Shown here: in pieces, positions 1 to 14,000 of the stretch | How positions within the stretch are numbered: position 1 is the first letter of the stretch | How the letters are laid out: each line of letters begins with the position of its first letter | NCBI GenBank assembly: GCA_035610365.1 | Contig: CM069435.1 | Location: 5,482,001-5,546,000, forward strand | Direction of reading: 5' to 3' | Origin: Aquatica leii | Taxonomy: Eukaryota > Arthropoda > Insecta > Coleoptera > Lampyridae | DNA: 64,000 bases | Translations under genes and position numbers: made by a program | The notes under the pieces: generated by a model | The model's input: the letters and a program-made list of their open reading frames with translations, nothing else | The model's database searches: none | Told to the model about the DNA's origin: nothing

Positions 1-346
1 AAGTCTGCATGGATTACCCCAATACATTCTAGTGCCGAGCACCTCAATTAGAGACATATGAAAGAACATTCCGATAAACTGTTTTGGTTCATTAGAAGAA
101 CACAAAATACGACTAATATCAGTTTGAGCAGAATAATAATTTGTTGGAACCGCAATGTATTCCAGTAAAAATGTATCTACTATTGTTTTAGAAAGCATGT
201 GCAAGGCTCAAACTTCTTTAAATTTTCTCAATTCCAAATCAATTTTCTTTCCTTCGGTCGTTGTCATCCTCACTGAGGCTATCGCTATCTGATTGACCTA
301 AATCCTCTAGTGTACTTGATTTTGCTTCACTGCTAAATTCATCTGT
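1..346 (-). pseudogene. piggyBac transposase, N-terminal fragment (runs off window start)
   Basis: On the minus strand, from about 346 downwards, an acidic Ser/Asp/Glu-rich stretch (with SDSLSEDDND) is followed after a stop by a segment typical of the piggyBac N-terminal domain (DDE_Tnp_1_7). The telling pieces are VPTNYYSAQTD, which corresponds to the family's TN-x-YA-x-Q block, then KQFIGMFFHMSL and MYWGN close to base 1. PiggyBac transposases cut and paste elements at TTAA sites. This piece lies head to head with the C-terminal piece at 844-1880, so either one copy has been partly inverted or two copies abut. The rest lies beyond the window edge. The family call is good; the exact limits are approximate. 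Confidence 0.7.
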
Positions 347-843
347 GTATACGAAAACACTAGTGAGAAAAAGAGAAATTTGCTGACAACATTTACAAAA
401 AACGGTTCATAACTTTTGTTTCGTACTTCTACACATCTACAATTAAATAGACGTTTTCATGTAAATATTATCTTTTACTATTTTGGAAGTAATCATTTCC
501 TTTCCGTGTATTAAACCGTTCCTCGATGATCGCATAAACAATTTTCCACGAGTTTTAAGAAAATCTAACACTGATTACCATAAAACCGACAGTGCGCAGA
601 ATGTTGAAAATTGAATGACGACGAACAAAATGTGCAGACTAGTACACACAATCTTGTTAGTCATCTTCCAGAGCCCAAAGGTGCCGCTAAAAATGCAAGC
701 TTCGAGTTACAGAGCTGGTTGTGTTTTTGTAAAATAAAGCAATGTTTACACACAAAGACAAAAAGGCAAATACAAGGAAAACACTAGGACTAGAGATACG
801 AACGAAACTAAAGTGAAAGCAGTTTTGGGATTGCTGAATCTGA

Positions 844-1885
<1,042 letters not shown>

Positions 1886-2009
1886 ATTTCATTACTTATT
1901 TCGTTTATGTTTATTTAAGTTTTTTTCGTTACATTATGCTATTTTTTGGTTTAGAATAAACTATTATTTTATCTTTAATTCAATTTGGTTTTGTTAATGA
2001 ATTTCTCGC

Positions 2010-2274
2010 TGATATCAGACGTTAGAGACGTACCTGTACGTCACGCGTTCATCAGAAGACATCAAGAAACCGTACATGTACGACCCCAGTTTCTGAGAGT
2101 GTAAAAACCGTACGTAAATGTACGTCAGTCGTCACATTAGAGTCCAAAATGATCTCAAAACGTACGGCGCTAGTGAACGGCGAGTAGAGTTGAAAAACGT
2201 ATTAGTACGTCGCTCGTACGGCTAAGACGCAATTGAAAATCGTACTTGTACGGCCGTAGTCGCGAAAAGGTTAA
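2010..2274. repeat. piggyBac-type right terminus with palindromic CGTAC repeats
   Basis: About 260 bp hold at least five imperfect palindromes of the type CGTAC-N-TGTACG, spaced roughly 40-50 bp apart. They end in CGTAGTCGCGAAAAGG immediately before TTAA (2271-2274). Read inward from the TTAA, the end begins CCTTTTCGCGAC, in keeping with the C-rich ends of piggyBac elements, which always insert at TTAA. It lies about 130 bp downstream of the transposase tail, so it is probably the right end of the same element. The palindromes could be subterminal transposase-binding sites; that is inference. Confidence 0.55.
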
Positions 2275-2454
2275 AAACGATTTCCTGTAAAAGCTTTTTG
2301 TTCTATAATTGTTTCATTTTTTATATTATATTGCAGTAATGTGAAAAATATATAATGAAAGAACCAATTGTGGTAATCATTCTTACATATGCTGTCCAGA
2401 GGTAAACAAAATCGCCCCAAATTAAATGAAAAATAAAAATAGTAATAATAGTAC

Positions 2455-2510
2455 CACACCCCACCGCACTAATGGCGTTTGAACTAGACGCCGCACTATT
2501 GCAGGGTTAA
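2455..2510. repeat. possible second piggyBac-like terminus
   Basis: A GC-richer stretch with a short hairpin (GGCGT...ACGCC) and a repeated CCGCACTA motif ends in GCAGGG directly before TTAA (2507-2510). Inward from TTAA it reads CCCTGCAATAGTGCGG, which looks like a piggyBac-type terminal repeat. No partner end was found in the window. Confidence 0.35.
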
Positions 2511-2514
2511 TAGT

Positions 2515-5500
2515 GTGATTTTGTTTGTGATTCTTCCTTAGGCGTTATGTGATGTTGCATATACAATAAGACGTTATCCCATTGCATTTTGATTTGATTT
2601 CTTGGGTGGAACCATAGCGTTTCCTTTTTATATTTTTTAACTGAAATTGATATCCTCCCATTGGAGATTAATCAATTTTTTTAACACCTAGAAAAAAAAA
2701 ATTTTTTTAAGATTAAAAAAAAATCGCCCACCTAATAATACAAATTTAATACAAAAACTAATACATCAAAAAAAGTTTTTTCCGTTCCATAAGATACGTT
2801 GTTTATGTGGGATGATAAAAATACGACATTGGAATTCTTTGGGCACGCGTCGACATAGATGTGAATATTGTGAATGTTGACTAACTAGTTTTTAGCTTAT
2901 CATGATTATATCATTAAAATTATGACAAACGTTAACTACTTTTGTCTAGATTTGTTGTTAAAGATATGCAATCATAATAGTAAAATGTTTACTGTTAATG
3001 CAACGGAACTTGCTTAGAAATTTCTTCGTGACTTCCAACTTTCTTTATATTCTTTTGATGCAACTTGGTAACATTTCAATGCATTAACGAAATCCCTACA
3101 TATTTCTTCACTCCCAACATCAACGACTTTGTTTTTTTTAACCATTTCTAATATGTAACCAAAAATGTAAGAGTTGACCTATTCTATTGGCGTTTCATCA
3201 ATTATTGAATGGCTATTCAATGTTGTTAGTTCATTTATTTATCTTGAAGCCAATTAACCTCAATTTTCCAAATAGTCGTTTCATCATAACGTCCCAATTC
3301 GCCATTACTAAAACCGATTTATCACAGACTTACAAGTAAATCGATCAATACTTGACAATGGAAATAATTAATCTCTTTGTCTCGTTCCTTATAGAGAAAA
3401 GTGTACTAACTTCGATTCGTTTTACGAAACAGCACAAAGACGTTTCTGGTTTCAAACATTTAACCCACAAAACGAAGTACTAAGTAAAATTTATAATAGG
3501 CCTTTTAAATTTATAGGTTTCGGTAATGAAATTACATCATGCGAACCTATAAAATTAGGCTAAAAGAGCTATAAATTTCTTTCAAAGTGTCTAAGTGGAA
3601 CTAATAATTACGATTTGTTTAAAGAAGACTTACAAGTAATCAAATTCACTAAAAGTAGTTGAACTGTACTTGAACTCGTTGTAATAGCAGATCCTTTAAT
3701 TTAATATGAATAACGATTCAATAATTTATAACCCCCGACATGCAATCATAAATAATTCAAATTCCCTCATCACGGAAATGTTGGAAGTAAAAGAAACCGT
3801 AAAAACGAAAATATTTCCGTCGTTTAGTTTAAACACAATTGATATTTATGCTTTGATTAAATTGTGCTGTAATAATTGAATAAAAAGGAATTATTTCGGT
3901 TCATTAAACTAATTGTAGGCACACAACTATATTTAGTCCGCTATTAGAAGAGTCTATGGCATGTGGACAATGATTTGTTTATTTAAAGGAACCACGCGGT
4001 GTTCTTGGCAAAGACAATATTTTCATATAGAAAATGTCCATCAAAGTCAATTGCCGTTGTTGATCCACGTGGGCGTTAATAAACCTATTATGTTACAGGA
4101 AACATTTTGAAAAAAAGTGTGAAATAAGAATATGAACCAACCATAAAGTTCGAGGGTCTTTTACGCACGGTGACTTTAAATAAAAACCGTAAACCATCAC
4201 AATGAAAATCCATCAGTCAAAGTGTCAAGTCCATTCCATCGTTTTAAGAAATTGCAAAGCTTTTTGGGATCATGCTCTCGGCATTATTTAAAAAAATGCA
4301 AATATACCGAACAAGTTTTAAGTCGAATAACTGTACTTTTTCTTCCCACATAAAAAGAAAAGATTGAAAAGAAAAATTCCACTTTTTCGCTGTTTCTATT
4401 TTATTTCCGTGATCAAGATTTATCGACTTTACAGTTATCCCTACTGAGAAAATCCTTTTAGAGCTTTTGTGCTTCCTTCTCGTTATCCCATTTCATTTCC
4501 TTTGAAAACGTCCATAGATTAATTAATTTTGAAAAAAATAGCAAAACAATGCGGCGATACCACAAACATAATTACAGTTTCTTTGGGTTTGCATTATATT
4601 AATTTATATTTAAAGTAACATTCAATTAAAACTGTTACAATTCAATTAACGCTTTTGAAAGCTTTAAAAGCATTATTCAATTAACCCGTCAAATACAATT
4701 TTTTTGTGTTATGTATCGTGCGTTTAATAAATCAATCAAAGATAACCAAAGCAATATTTATGTGTACTCTTAGTTCCACTTTAATACCTACCTACTACCT
4801 GCAGTTTCTATACGTTTAACCTGAAGGCCACGGACATTCGGGTATACGACCCTTGTTAGCTTTTAAAATGGTCACTGCCATTGCACGCTATGTCCCTAAA
4901 GGTCGGATAACTTTAATCTGTTCGACGATTACAAATTTGTAATGTGCAATTATTGTTCGTCTTTTTTCATTTCCTCAAATCCTATTTTTAAGAATAAATC
5001 CTCTTACAATGCAAACCTTTTATGAATTTTTTACTTCGAATGCGGCAGACTTGAATTTGCAAAGCATTGTTTGTTTAGGATCATAAAGGTAAAGTGATGC
5101 CAGGTGTAATTTTTTATTATTTTTGTGGTCTAAAACGAAAATCAATGTTTATTCTGGAGACAGTTTAAAAATTCCAAAATGTGCGACAAATTTTATATTC
5201 GTTATAATTATATGTAAGTCCTATATGAAGCTAAGTTAGAAAGAATGACCCAACAACAAATAAAGTTTACATTTCAGACCTCTAAATGTAAATTTTTTTT
5301 CAGCCAACAAATTTTTGACGCCTCTCTCTCATCATTAAAATTATTCTATTATCAATTTACTTGGCAACGAATCCACAAACGCAGTTCTTTATTCACAGAC
5401 TTCGTTTCTTTACGGTTCTGCACAACAATTTTAACCGCACGTTTATTTTGCAAATAGTGTTTTTAAAGCTGCTTGTTTAAACGTGCAAAACACTGTTTGT

Positions 5501-6936
5501 TTAGGTCAGTAACACTCCAGGTGCAATTAGTAGTATGCTGTGGTCGAAGAGCAAATTCAATATTGATCTTACAGAAATTTCAAAAACAAGATCCTTTTCA
5601 AGGGTGTAATATTTTTGAACTACGTTTTACTTTAGTTGGATTTTATATGCTTTTAGATTAAAAAGTACCAATCAGGTGATCTTTTTCGATTTAATTAGAT
5701 AAGCGTAAAAAATATCTTAAAAGTTGTCTTTTCCAGAATTGAAGTGCAATCTAAAAGCAGACTATAGCATGTTATGACATTCTAGCATTTTAACTTCTAG
5801 TGTAACTTTATAAATCTTTGAAATTTTGTTTTAAATATTTTTTTTGAGGCTTCAAAAAAGTGCGTTTTGTACTTACGTAGATTTACGTTTTATTTAGATT
5901 TCAGGCTACAAAAAAATACCATGAATTCTTAGTGTTATTACTACGTTGTGTACAAAATTTCAGATTGTAATCTCAATGGCAACTTTTATACATTTTTTAA
6001 TCAAATCATGTCTAAGTTATGTAACGATCAATAAACAATTTTTTTAAATGCTTAAATTAATATTTAGATAAATTGAAGTCTTGAAGTTGAGCTTCTTGTT
6101 GCTGCAACGGTTTTGTTTTTGGAAATTACATAAGTTTTCCTGTAACTCTATTCGGATTTACTCGAGTTAAGATTTGTTTTTTGTTTATTTTTAAAATATC
6201 CGAGTTGTGTGATGCAAAAATGTTACTTCTTCACTTTGATAGTCTTTTGCCATAGAAAACTAACTAACGACCAACGCCTGTTATATTCACACATCATTAA
6301 AATATAATTTTTGGTACATTAAAAAAACTTGGTTCATTTGCAAAGCACAAAAATCGAAAAAACTTTATGTATTTCTGCAATCACAAAAAAGATTTGGAAA
6401 TTGAGACGGAGTGGCACTCAGAAGAGCTCGCAGCAAAGGCAAGAAAGTACATAAACCAAAAATTAATTTTGAATATTGTACAAACTTGGATTACTCAGAA
6501 AAAGCTTTTTTAAAATATCACAAAAATCTGAAACTATCAAATGAACTCAACAGTTTCACATTTTCATTCCTCACAGCTCGACTGAATTAAACTTGAAGAT
6601 TTTTTCTTTATGTGGCGACTCTTGCATACAAGAAATTGTTGAAAGTTTGCCAATGATTAAAATTTCAGGTAACGTTAAGTGTGAATATGATCGGCGTTGA
6701 TGGTTGGCGAGTGTCCTATCCAAAACCTATAAAAGTGAAGATTTAGATATAACATGTGTCCAGCTCCCTCATTTGTTTTCCCACGCAACCCAAATATTTT
6801 AGAAGTTCAAGTAAATCCGAACACAGCTACAAGAGGTGGAAATACCATTTGTTATTCACATTTGCTATTCCAATGCTTACGAAATATAATTACCGCAACG
6901 GCAGTAGTTCTCAGTAATTGTTGTAAAACACATTAG
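2515..6936. other. AT-rich intergenic stretch, nothing recognised
   Basis: About 4.4 kb of AT-rich sequence. The open frames here (for example at 5245-5457 and 5473-5661) are short, biased in composition and match no family I know. No terminal repeats were seen. Confidence 0.6.
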
Positions 6937-6959
6937 AGTACCCATACAGGAAACCCCAG

Positions 6960-7535
6960 AGTTAGACAACGGGGCCAGACCTGGGCCAGTACTGGGAAAC
7001 CTAAGTTTGGCGTGCCTGTATTGACCCAGACTTGGCCCAGGACTGGGTAGCTCAGCCTCGGCCATTCCAATAGGACCCAAGCTTGGGCCTAGACTGGTTG
7101 ACCCAGCTTCGGCCATGCAAATTATTAGCCAAGCTTGGCCCAAGCTTGGATAACCCATCCTTGGCCATTCTATGAGAATCCAAGTTTGGCCTAAGCCTAG
7201 ATAACAAAGCCTTGGCCATTCCATGGAGACCCAAGCTTGGTCCTACACTGGTTAACCCATCCTCGGCCATGCTAATTCTTACCCAAGCTTGCATAACCCA
7301 TCGTTGGCTATTCCATAGAAACCCAAGCTTAGGCCAAGACTGGTTGACCCAGTTTCGGCCATGCAAATTATTAGCCAAGCTTGGCCCAAGCTTGTATAAC
7401 CCATCCTTGGCCATTCCATGAGAATCCAAGTTTGACCCAAGCCTGGATAACCCAGCCTTCCTATTCCATAGGAACCCAAGCTTAGTTCAAGACTGGTTGA
7501 CCCAGCCTTGGCCAAGGCTGGATTATCCAAGAAAA
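6960..7535. repeat. Tandem repeat block, ~50-bp unit, ~245-bp higher-order period
   Basis: Units of about 50 bp each carry GGCCAT(T/G)C, an AAGCTTGGCCC palindrome and a GGATAACCCA or GGTTGACCCA box. The stretch beginning GGCCATGCAAATTATTAGCC at 7112 recurs at 7357, and the following unit at 7165 recurs near 7410, so there is a second period of about 245 bp. Long open frames on both strands here are products of the repeat and not genes. Confidence 0.85.
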
Positions 7536-8279
7536 TAGCAATAATAATTTTTTTTCAATGTTAAAAATTCTAAAAAATTGGTTAATAAGTTGAGTTATGA
7601 TAATATCGAAAGTGTAGAATTGAAACTTGAGCCGTTCGGTTACGTATGGCGAGATTCGGGTATTTTCGTTTAGCGCAGCCGCCATCCTTGTTTACATCAT
7701 CTGTTAGTTAAATGTAAGATTTTTCTCATTGCTAGAGTAGTAAAGGTGATGAATCAAATCTCCGAGTTTCAGTTATACAGTCATTGAATGTTAGTACTTT
7801 TTAACTAGAAGGAAAAAACCTTCTTTTGTTTACTCCGCAATTATCACGAGGCAAGGCTACTAAAAGTAATTATGACTGATTCTTACCTTAGAGTTTAAAG
7901 CTGGCGTGCGTTAAATAAAACAAAAAAGTTTTGAATAAAAAAAAGTTTAGATGTTAACCGGCAAAGTTTAAATAATCAAAGTGTAAACATCAGATGTGTG
8001 AGTGACGTTAGTGACCCGAGTGATACAGAAAACCAAAAAATATCAAACAAAAGGTGCCAAAATGAGTTGAACTTGAATGTGAACTAGTGATGGAGAATAA
8101 TAACTGTACTAGCTAAATGTTAATATAATTTAAGACTAGATCTAAATAGTAATTAAAAAACTTTATGTAATTTAAATAGTACATAATACAAGTAATAACA
8201 ATAAAGTGTAAATACGTTCATACAATTATCTATTCCATTGTTTAATTAATGCTTAATTCTTGGCATTTGATTTTGAGCT

Positions 8280-8450
8280 AGTTTTAGCAATCAAGCGTGG
8301 CCCAGTACTGGCAACTAAGCATGGCCCAGGTCTGGCAACTGAGCGTGGCCCAGGTCTGGAAACTGAGCATGGCCCAGGTATGGCATCTGAGCATGGCCCA
8401 GGTCTGGCAACTGAGCATGGCCCAGGCCTAGCGACCAGGACTGGGCCATG
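8280..8450. repeat. 24-bp tandem repeat inside the same element
   Basis: About seven copies of a 24-bp unit, GGCCCAGGTCTGGCAACTGA plus four bases, diverge slightly. The unit is a multiple of three, so one frame stays open and gives an eight-residue repeat. That is a side effect and not evidence of a gene. Confidence 0.85.
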
Positions 8451-8739
8451 ATTATCATTCCAGACTTTTTCAAAACTGGCCCAAGCCTGGCCTATAGGCT
8501 TGGCCCAGGCTTGTACAGACTTGGGCCAAGCCTGGGCCTATGGTACTTTCCTCTATGGGTAATCACGGTGCTGAAAAGAACGCAATAGTCTTCTATGGTT
8601 TTTTAGTGTCATTTTACATTTATTTGTCTATATTTAACTCGCAAACTTATGAATATTATTTGTTTAAATATATTCCCATAGAGATCCCAACTTAAAAGTT
8701 TGTACATAACGTAATAATAATCCGTAGCATTTTTTTGAA

Positions 8740-11095
8740 AATTTTAAAATGTAATTGTTAGAATTAATTCACACCAATTTGTGTGGGCCAACGGAAAACA
8801 TATCAATTGGTTCAAAATATTTCTTATTGATTACTTTTGTGTACTTCCTTAAAAGTAAATCTGAAGCAATCGAGGGTTTTAAGCAATTTAAAAGCCGGGT
8901 GGAAAACCAGAAGAAATGCCAAATTAAGGCCATGAGATCAAACAATATAGAGAAATATCGTAATGAAGAACTGAAAGTATTTCTTCTGAAAAATGGTGTC
9001 GTCCATCAGACTATGAACCTCCATACTCCTCAGCAGAATGGACTTTTAGAACAAATTAATCCGTCACAGTTGAAAAGAGCAAATGTCTGTTATTCGATGC
9101 AGAAATGGATACCAAATTTTAGCCAGCAGGCTTAGGGAACATAACGCCTTTTGAAGCGTGGCATAGTAAGAAGCCGGATTTGAGGAGCCTAAGGATATTC
9201 GGAAACACAGCCATGGTTCATGCTCCGAAAACTAATCGAAGAAAATATCAGAGAAACTCCAAGAACATGATTTTCGTTGGATACAGTAAAAATACCCTAA
9301 AAAATACCAATGGTTGATGTTTCAAAAGGCGCAGCCAACAACTAACATCACAACCAGTGGTTGAAAAAGACAGAAACTTTCAAGAAGAACTTGATCAACC
9401 AGAGGCAACAGTGAGAAGATCCGAAAGGAAACCAAAGCCAAAGACTTTTTCGGATCATGTAATCTGCACGACAACCACGAACGACCAAAATTTAGAGGCT
9501 GATCCAACTAGTGTGGAGGAAGCTCTGTCACGATCTGACAAGAATCTATGGCAAAAGGCAATGTCTGAAGAAATGTCATACTTTAAAGAAAAGATGCATG
9601 GGAACATCTTGATGTGACTGTATTCCTTAACGGTGCTGCTTTAAAAGTAACAGTGTATATAAAACAGCCGAAGGGATTTGTTAGACTAGGTAATAAAAAT
9701 AAGGTGTGCAAGCTAAAACGAGCAATTTATGGAGTCAACCAATCCTCCAGAGCTTGGAATAAGAGGGCTGAGGATTTATTACTTCATTTAGGTTATAAGA
9801 AATCGAAATATAGTGTGAGTTTTTTTTTAGGTCAATTTAATAATGATTACAATGAAATTCACTGGAAGTGTGTCAAAAGATTATTACACTATCTTCACCG
9901 TACGAAAAATTATGTGTTACAATTTGTAAAAGGTAACGCAGAATTAGAGGTCTCTGAAGTTAGCACCGCTAATTGTGAATTTTTTGGAAAACAATACGGC
10001 ATTCGTTTGCCCATCGTTAGCCCATGTTGGCTCAGGAAAAAGTTTCGTTTGCTCCAAAAAATTTTTGTGAAAAAAACATTTTTTGGAAAAAACCAAAAAT
10101 CAACTCTTTTCACGCTATATCGTTTGCCCATGTTTGCCCAGGAAAAATTTTTATGTGCAAAAAAATGTTTTGGTAAAAAATTCAACTTTTTTCACGCTAA
10201 ATCGTTTGCCCATCATTAGTCCAGGATTGCCCAAGAAAAATTTTCACTTGCCCACCCACCAAAATTGCGGAAAACCCAAAAATCAAAAATGAACATTTTT
10301 CACGCTACATCGTTTACCCATCTCTCAAATTTGATTGCCCACCCTTCATTTTCATTCTAAAAATATTTAAACAATAATAAAATGTAAAAAACACATTCGC
10401 GATGTATAGGTGAATATATGAGTCCATATGTTTATAACAAATAATAATTTTTAAAGTTAAAATGGCTATTTTGTTTGCCCAAACGATATAGCGTGAAAAA
10501 CGTTCACTTTTGATTTTGTTTTTTCGCAAAAAATTTTTTTTTGGTGGGTGGGCAAGTGAAAATTTTTCTTAGGAAATCCTGGACTAACGATGGGCAAACG
10601 ATTTAGCGTGAAAATAGTTGGATTTTTTTCCAAAACATTTTTTTGCACATAAAAATTTTTCGGTGGGTGGGCAAACAAAAATTTTTCCTGGGCAAACATG
10701 GGCAAACGATATAGCGTGAAAAGAGTTGATTTTTTGCTTTTTACCAAAAAATGTTTTTTTCACATAAAAAATTTTTAGAGTGTGGGCAAACGGAACGTCT
10801 CCTTGGGCCAACATGGGCTAACAATGGGCAAACGAATGCCGTATTGTTTTACAAAAAATTTACAATTGGCGGTGCTAACTTCACAGACCTCAGAATTAGA
10901 AGGGTATGCCGACGCCCATTGGGCAAGCAATCAAGTAGTCCCATATAAAATTTGCATTTAAACTTGCCAATTCAGCAATATCCTTAAAAGACAACAAGCA
11001 GAAAACAATTGCTGTGTCTAGATCAGAAGCCGAGTATATGGTACTTGGCAAAGCAGTAAAGAATGCTGTTTATTTGAGAAACTTCTTGTATTAAT
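8740..11095 (+). mobile_element. Ty1/copia LTR retrotransposon fossil (pol part)
   Basis: Broken remains of a copia-type pol lie on the plus strand. The integrase core is at about 8755-9300, with the TPQQNG block. An RT part lies at about 9614-9810 (QPKGF, and the AIYG block of the copia RT). RNase H sequence resumes after an insertion and runs to about 11095 (SRSEAEYM). Gag, protease and both LTRs were not found. The element carries roughly half a dozen or more breaks besides a 943-bp foldback insertion, so it is old and dead. Confidence 0.8.
9948..10890. mobile_element. 943-bp foldback element inserted in the copia fossil
   Basis: A pair of long inverted arms, about 9948-10334 and 10470-10890, flanks a unique centre of about 135 bp. 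Both arms start AGGTCT(C/G)TGAAGTTAGC. The element is flanked by a perfect 9-bp direct repeat, CAGAATTAG, at 9939-9947 and 10891-10899, and the copia RNase H reading continues on the far side. Each arm is itself built of repeated sub-units with TTTCACGCTATATCGTTTGC and T-rich spacers. There is no coding capacity. A 9-bp duplication with long repetitive arms suits a Mutator-like (MULE) foldback element. The superfamily is inference; the element and its limits are seen directly. Confidence 0.9.
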
Positions 11096-11099
11096 TTAC

Positions 11100-14000
11100 A
11101 ATTAAGGTGCAAACAAATTAGGAAAAAAAAAGGAACGAGTGGAACAAGCAAAGAACGAGAATAACAGATATAACCGCTTAACTAATGGAACGTAAAATTC
11201 ATACAGTGAAGATCTTGGAATGGGAAGAGGAGAAGATGAAAACGGATCACAAGATGGTACGGTGACTTGAAGAAAATGACTGAATTAAAATGAATATCAA
11301 GAAATGGGAAAAGAGCCTATGCTCAACACTGAATGCACCAAGAGCTTAAGAAGAAAAAGAAGATAAAATGACACGAAACTTAAATTAATACTGGAGACTT
11401 TGGATGTCTATGTAAGCGACTATTCAGATGATGAACTGAGCATCCACACTACAGATATTCGGCAATTATACTAAAAAATAAATCCCCAAAGGTACAAACG
11501 ATTTAGATGACGATAGAGGCGAGCAAGGCTATAAAAACGGTCAATAATTTTTTTAATAGTTAGAAATAGACCAATTATCACTATTTCTTTGCAGAAAGTA
11601 GTGTAAATGGTTTCATAAGACTTTTTTTAAATTTTTCTAAGCGGAATCATCGTCTACAGATAATTTATTTAGTTGGAAAGACGAAGCAGTAGTTAAGTAA
11701 GCGGTAAAGAATCCATTGCTTACAATTTAAAAAGAGCTTTTATCTAAAAAGAAAGGAAATCAACGTTTTACCAAGCAAAATTCCATCTGTTTCTGATGAG
11801 AAGCTTACCAAAAAAAATAGAGATTGAAAATTTAAGCCCAATTACAAAACATGTAAGATATGTGTTTATCATCAAATTTTTGAGTGACGACTCATTTTGT
11901 TCCTTTTAGTTGTACTAACCCAAAATGCATTTGCGCTTCAACACCTCTTCTTCCTACGAATATAAAAGTAGTCTTCAAGTTATAAAAGAAAAATAAACAA
12001 GTGATGATTTTGACTAAAAAAGCTTAAATTTAGTACATTTAATAAAAATGGTTTTAATAGTTTCTACTTCCTCCAATTAATTACTGATGAAAACGACTTT
12101 TTAACATTCTTCGACAAATAAACATCTACAGGTCTTAAATAAAACGACTGAAAAAATGCAGCGAAGATAAATTAGATGCTTTTAGAACGCAATCTAACGC
12201 ATTTAGAATGGTTAATGTGTTGTACATGGTTTTTACTGTAATTTATGATTTTTTATTTCAAAACTGGAAAAATGTACCCCCAATTTTTAAATTAGAATTC
12301 CGTTCAAGACGGAAACATACATAAGATAATTTCTTCTTCAGTTTGTTAAATAATGACTTTAGTCTCATTTAGTCGTTTAAGAATAATTACATACCATTTC
12401 GTGATGCGTAGAAATTTATAGTAATACGTCTGTAGTGTAAGAATTTCAAATATCCTGTAAGTCTTAGTTTGTTATTTTTCATTTCTTGAAGCGTTGATGC
12501 GTAAAAAAGATCGACATTAAATATCTTTGCTAACTTACAAATATGTCAAAATCGTGATTGAAGGTTTACTATTTAAGTTTTTTTTAAACATGTTCAATGC
12601 TAAACACGTGTACGTTTTCAGTTATCTTCTGTAGTAGATTAATAAACATTCCAACGCATACCAAGAGAAAATAAACGATTATTATGCATAGATTATTATA
12701 GGAAGATTTCTAGACAATTTAAAGTAAATTTCGTATGGTTGTAGAAATATTCTCGGGATACGTTTGTGAAAATGTCACGAGTAAAAGCCCGAGAACAATC
12801 GTTATTTTAACGTGATATTTTGTAATGTCGTTTGAAGAACACATTTAGAAAGTCCCGAAAATCCAACTAGAATTTCAGATTAAGATAAATCGACACAAAA
12901 ATCTTCCTAACAGATCTAAAAAGAATTCTTTAAAACTACAAAGAATGGGAGTGCCTCCGGTTGAAGGATTTTTTGTTGAAGTAAACAATAAAAAGTTTTT
13001 CTTTAAAAATGGCATCACACGGAGCCTCTTTAATTAGACATTTCTATGCCTAATTTATGTGTGTAAATTAAAAAAGTGTCTGTACGAGAACATAAATATA
13101 TTTGATTATGGTGAATATTCAATACGTGTACGTAGAACTCGGATTAGAATATAAATTGAGTTGCTTGAACTTATCATTGATTATTTCTTTATACGTAGAT
13201 GGAAACGTCATTTACTGGTATTTTATTTATCTACTTGCATGACTACCTTTATCGATTGAATTTCTACTATTAAGCCGAAATGTTGGCTGTAAATCAATAA
13301 GCGATTGTTTACTTCAGACCTTATTTTCAGAGTAATTTATTCAACGATTGGTCATGATAATAATTATATCCCACGTGGTTTAAAGTATTATTCTGTAATT
13401 ACACTTACGTATGCAAGCACAAGAAACGTTACAATGCAGAATATAACGAACAGAACAATCAATTCAAGTTATTAAAAGAAGATAAAAATGAACATAAAGT
13501 AGTAAGCGTAATTAAAGAACAAATAACAATGAATTAATTTATGACTGCAATAAATTAAAATTGTGGTTGACATTTTCTCTACCTTGGTCATAATTACAAA
13601 AACCAGTAAGTTTTACATTGATTATGACTACAGTGTACTTAGTTTCTTAAATAAGATACAATTTTGAAGGGTTTTGCAATCGTAAGACTTTTCAAACTTC
13701 AGTTACTGTAGAATTTTGTGTTAAAAAAAAACATGTCCAATTAAAGCTCAGTAAAGGACAGTATTCAATCATTCATTCAATGAATAAAAATGAGAAAATT
13801 CGAAAAAAATTTCATATCAGAAAATTTCCCAGATAAAAAAAGAGAAAACGTACACTTGCGAAACGAATTGAATTGAACAAATACTTTTAAAATAATGGTT
13901 ATTTATTTGAATCCCCTCGTTGAATATCAAATATTGTTTTCGTCAAAAAATAAATAAAAATACAGAAATCTCAGTTAAATTTGTAAAAACGTTGATTAAT

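Larger units (their letters stand above)
6941..8559. mobile_element. 1.6-kb TA-flanked element with palindromic tandem repeats
   Basis: The ends form a short terminal inverted repeat: CCCATACAGGAAA at the left and the complement of CCCATAGAGGAAA at the right. Each is bordered by TA (6939-6940 and 8560-8561), which fits a 2-bp TA target duplication. Inside the ends lie two repeat blocks rich in the palindrome family GGCCCAAGCTTGG / GGCCCAGGCCTGG (described separately) and about 700 bp of unique AT-rich sequence. No transposase frame is visible, so it would be non-autonomous. TA duplication fits Tc1/mariner or related groups. The superfamily is not settled. Confidence 0.55.

Noticed and set aside
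6877-7530. Long overlapping open frames on both strands with repeated motifs
   Set aside because: They are the translation of the 50/245-bp tandem repeat; the repeat keeps frames open and no independent coding signal exists.
8260-8451. 63-residue frame with an eight-residue HGPGLATE repeat, resembling a structural protein
   Set aside because: It is a 24-bp satellite, a multiple of three, lying inside the TA-flanked element.
11160-11400. Glu/Lys/Trp-rich pieces resembling a LINE protein C-terminus
   Set aside because: The order and spacing of the Trp and Arg residues do not match and stops are frequent.
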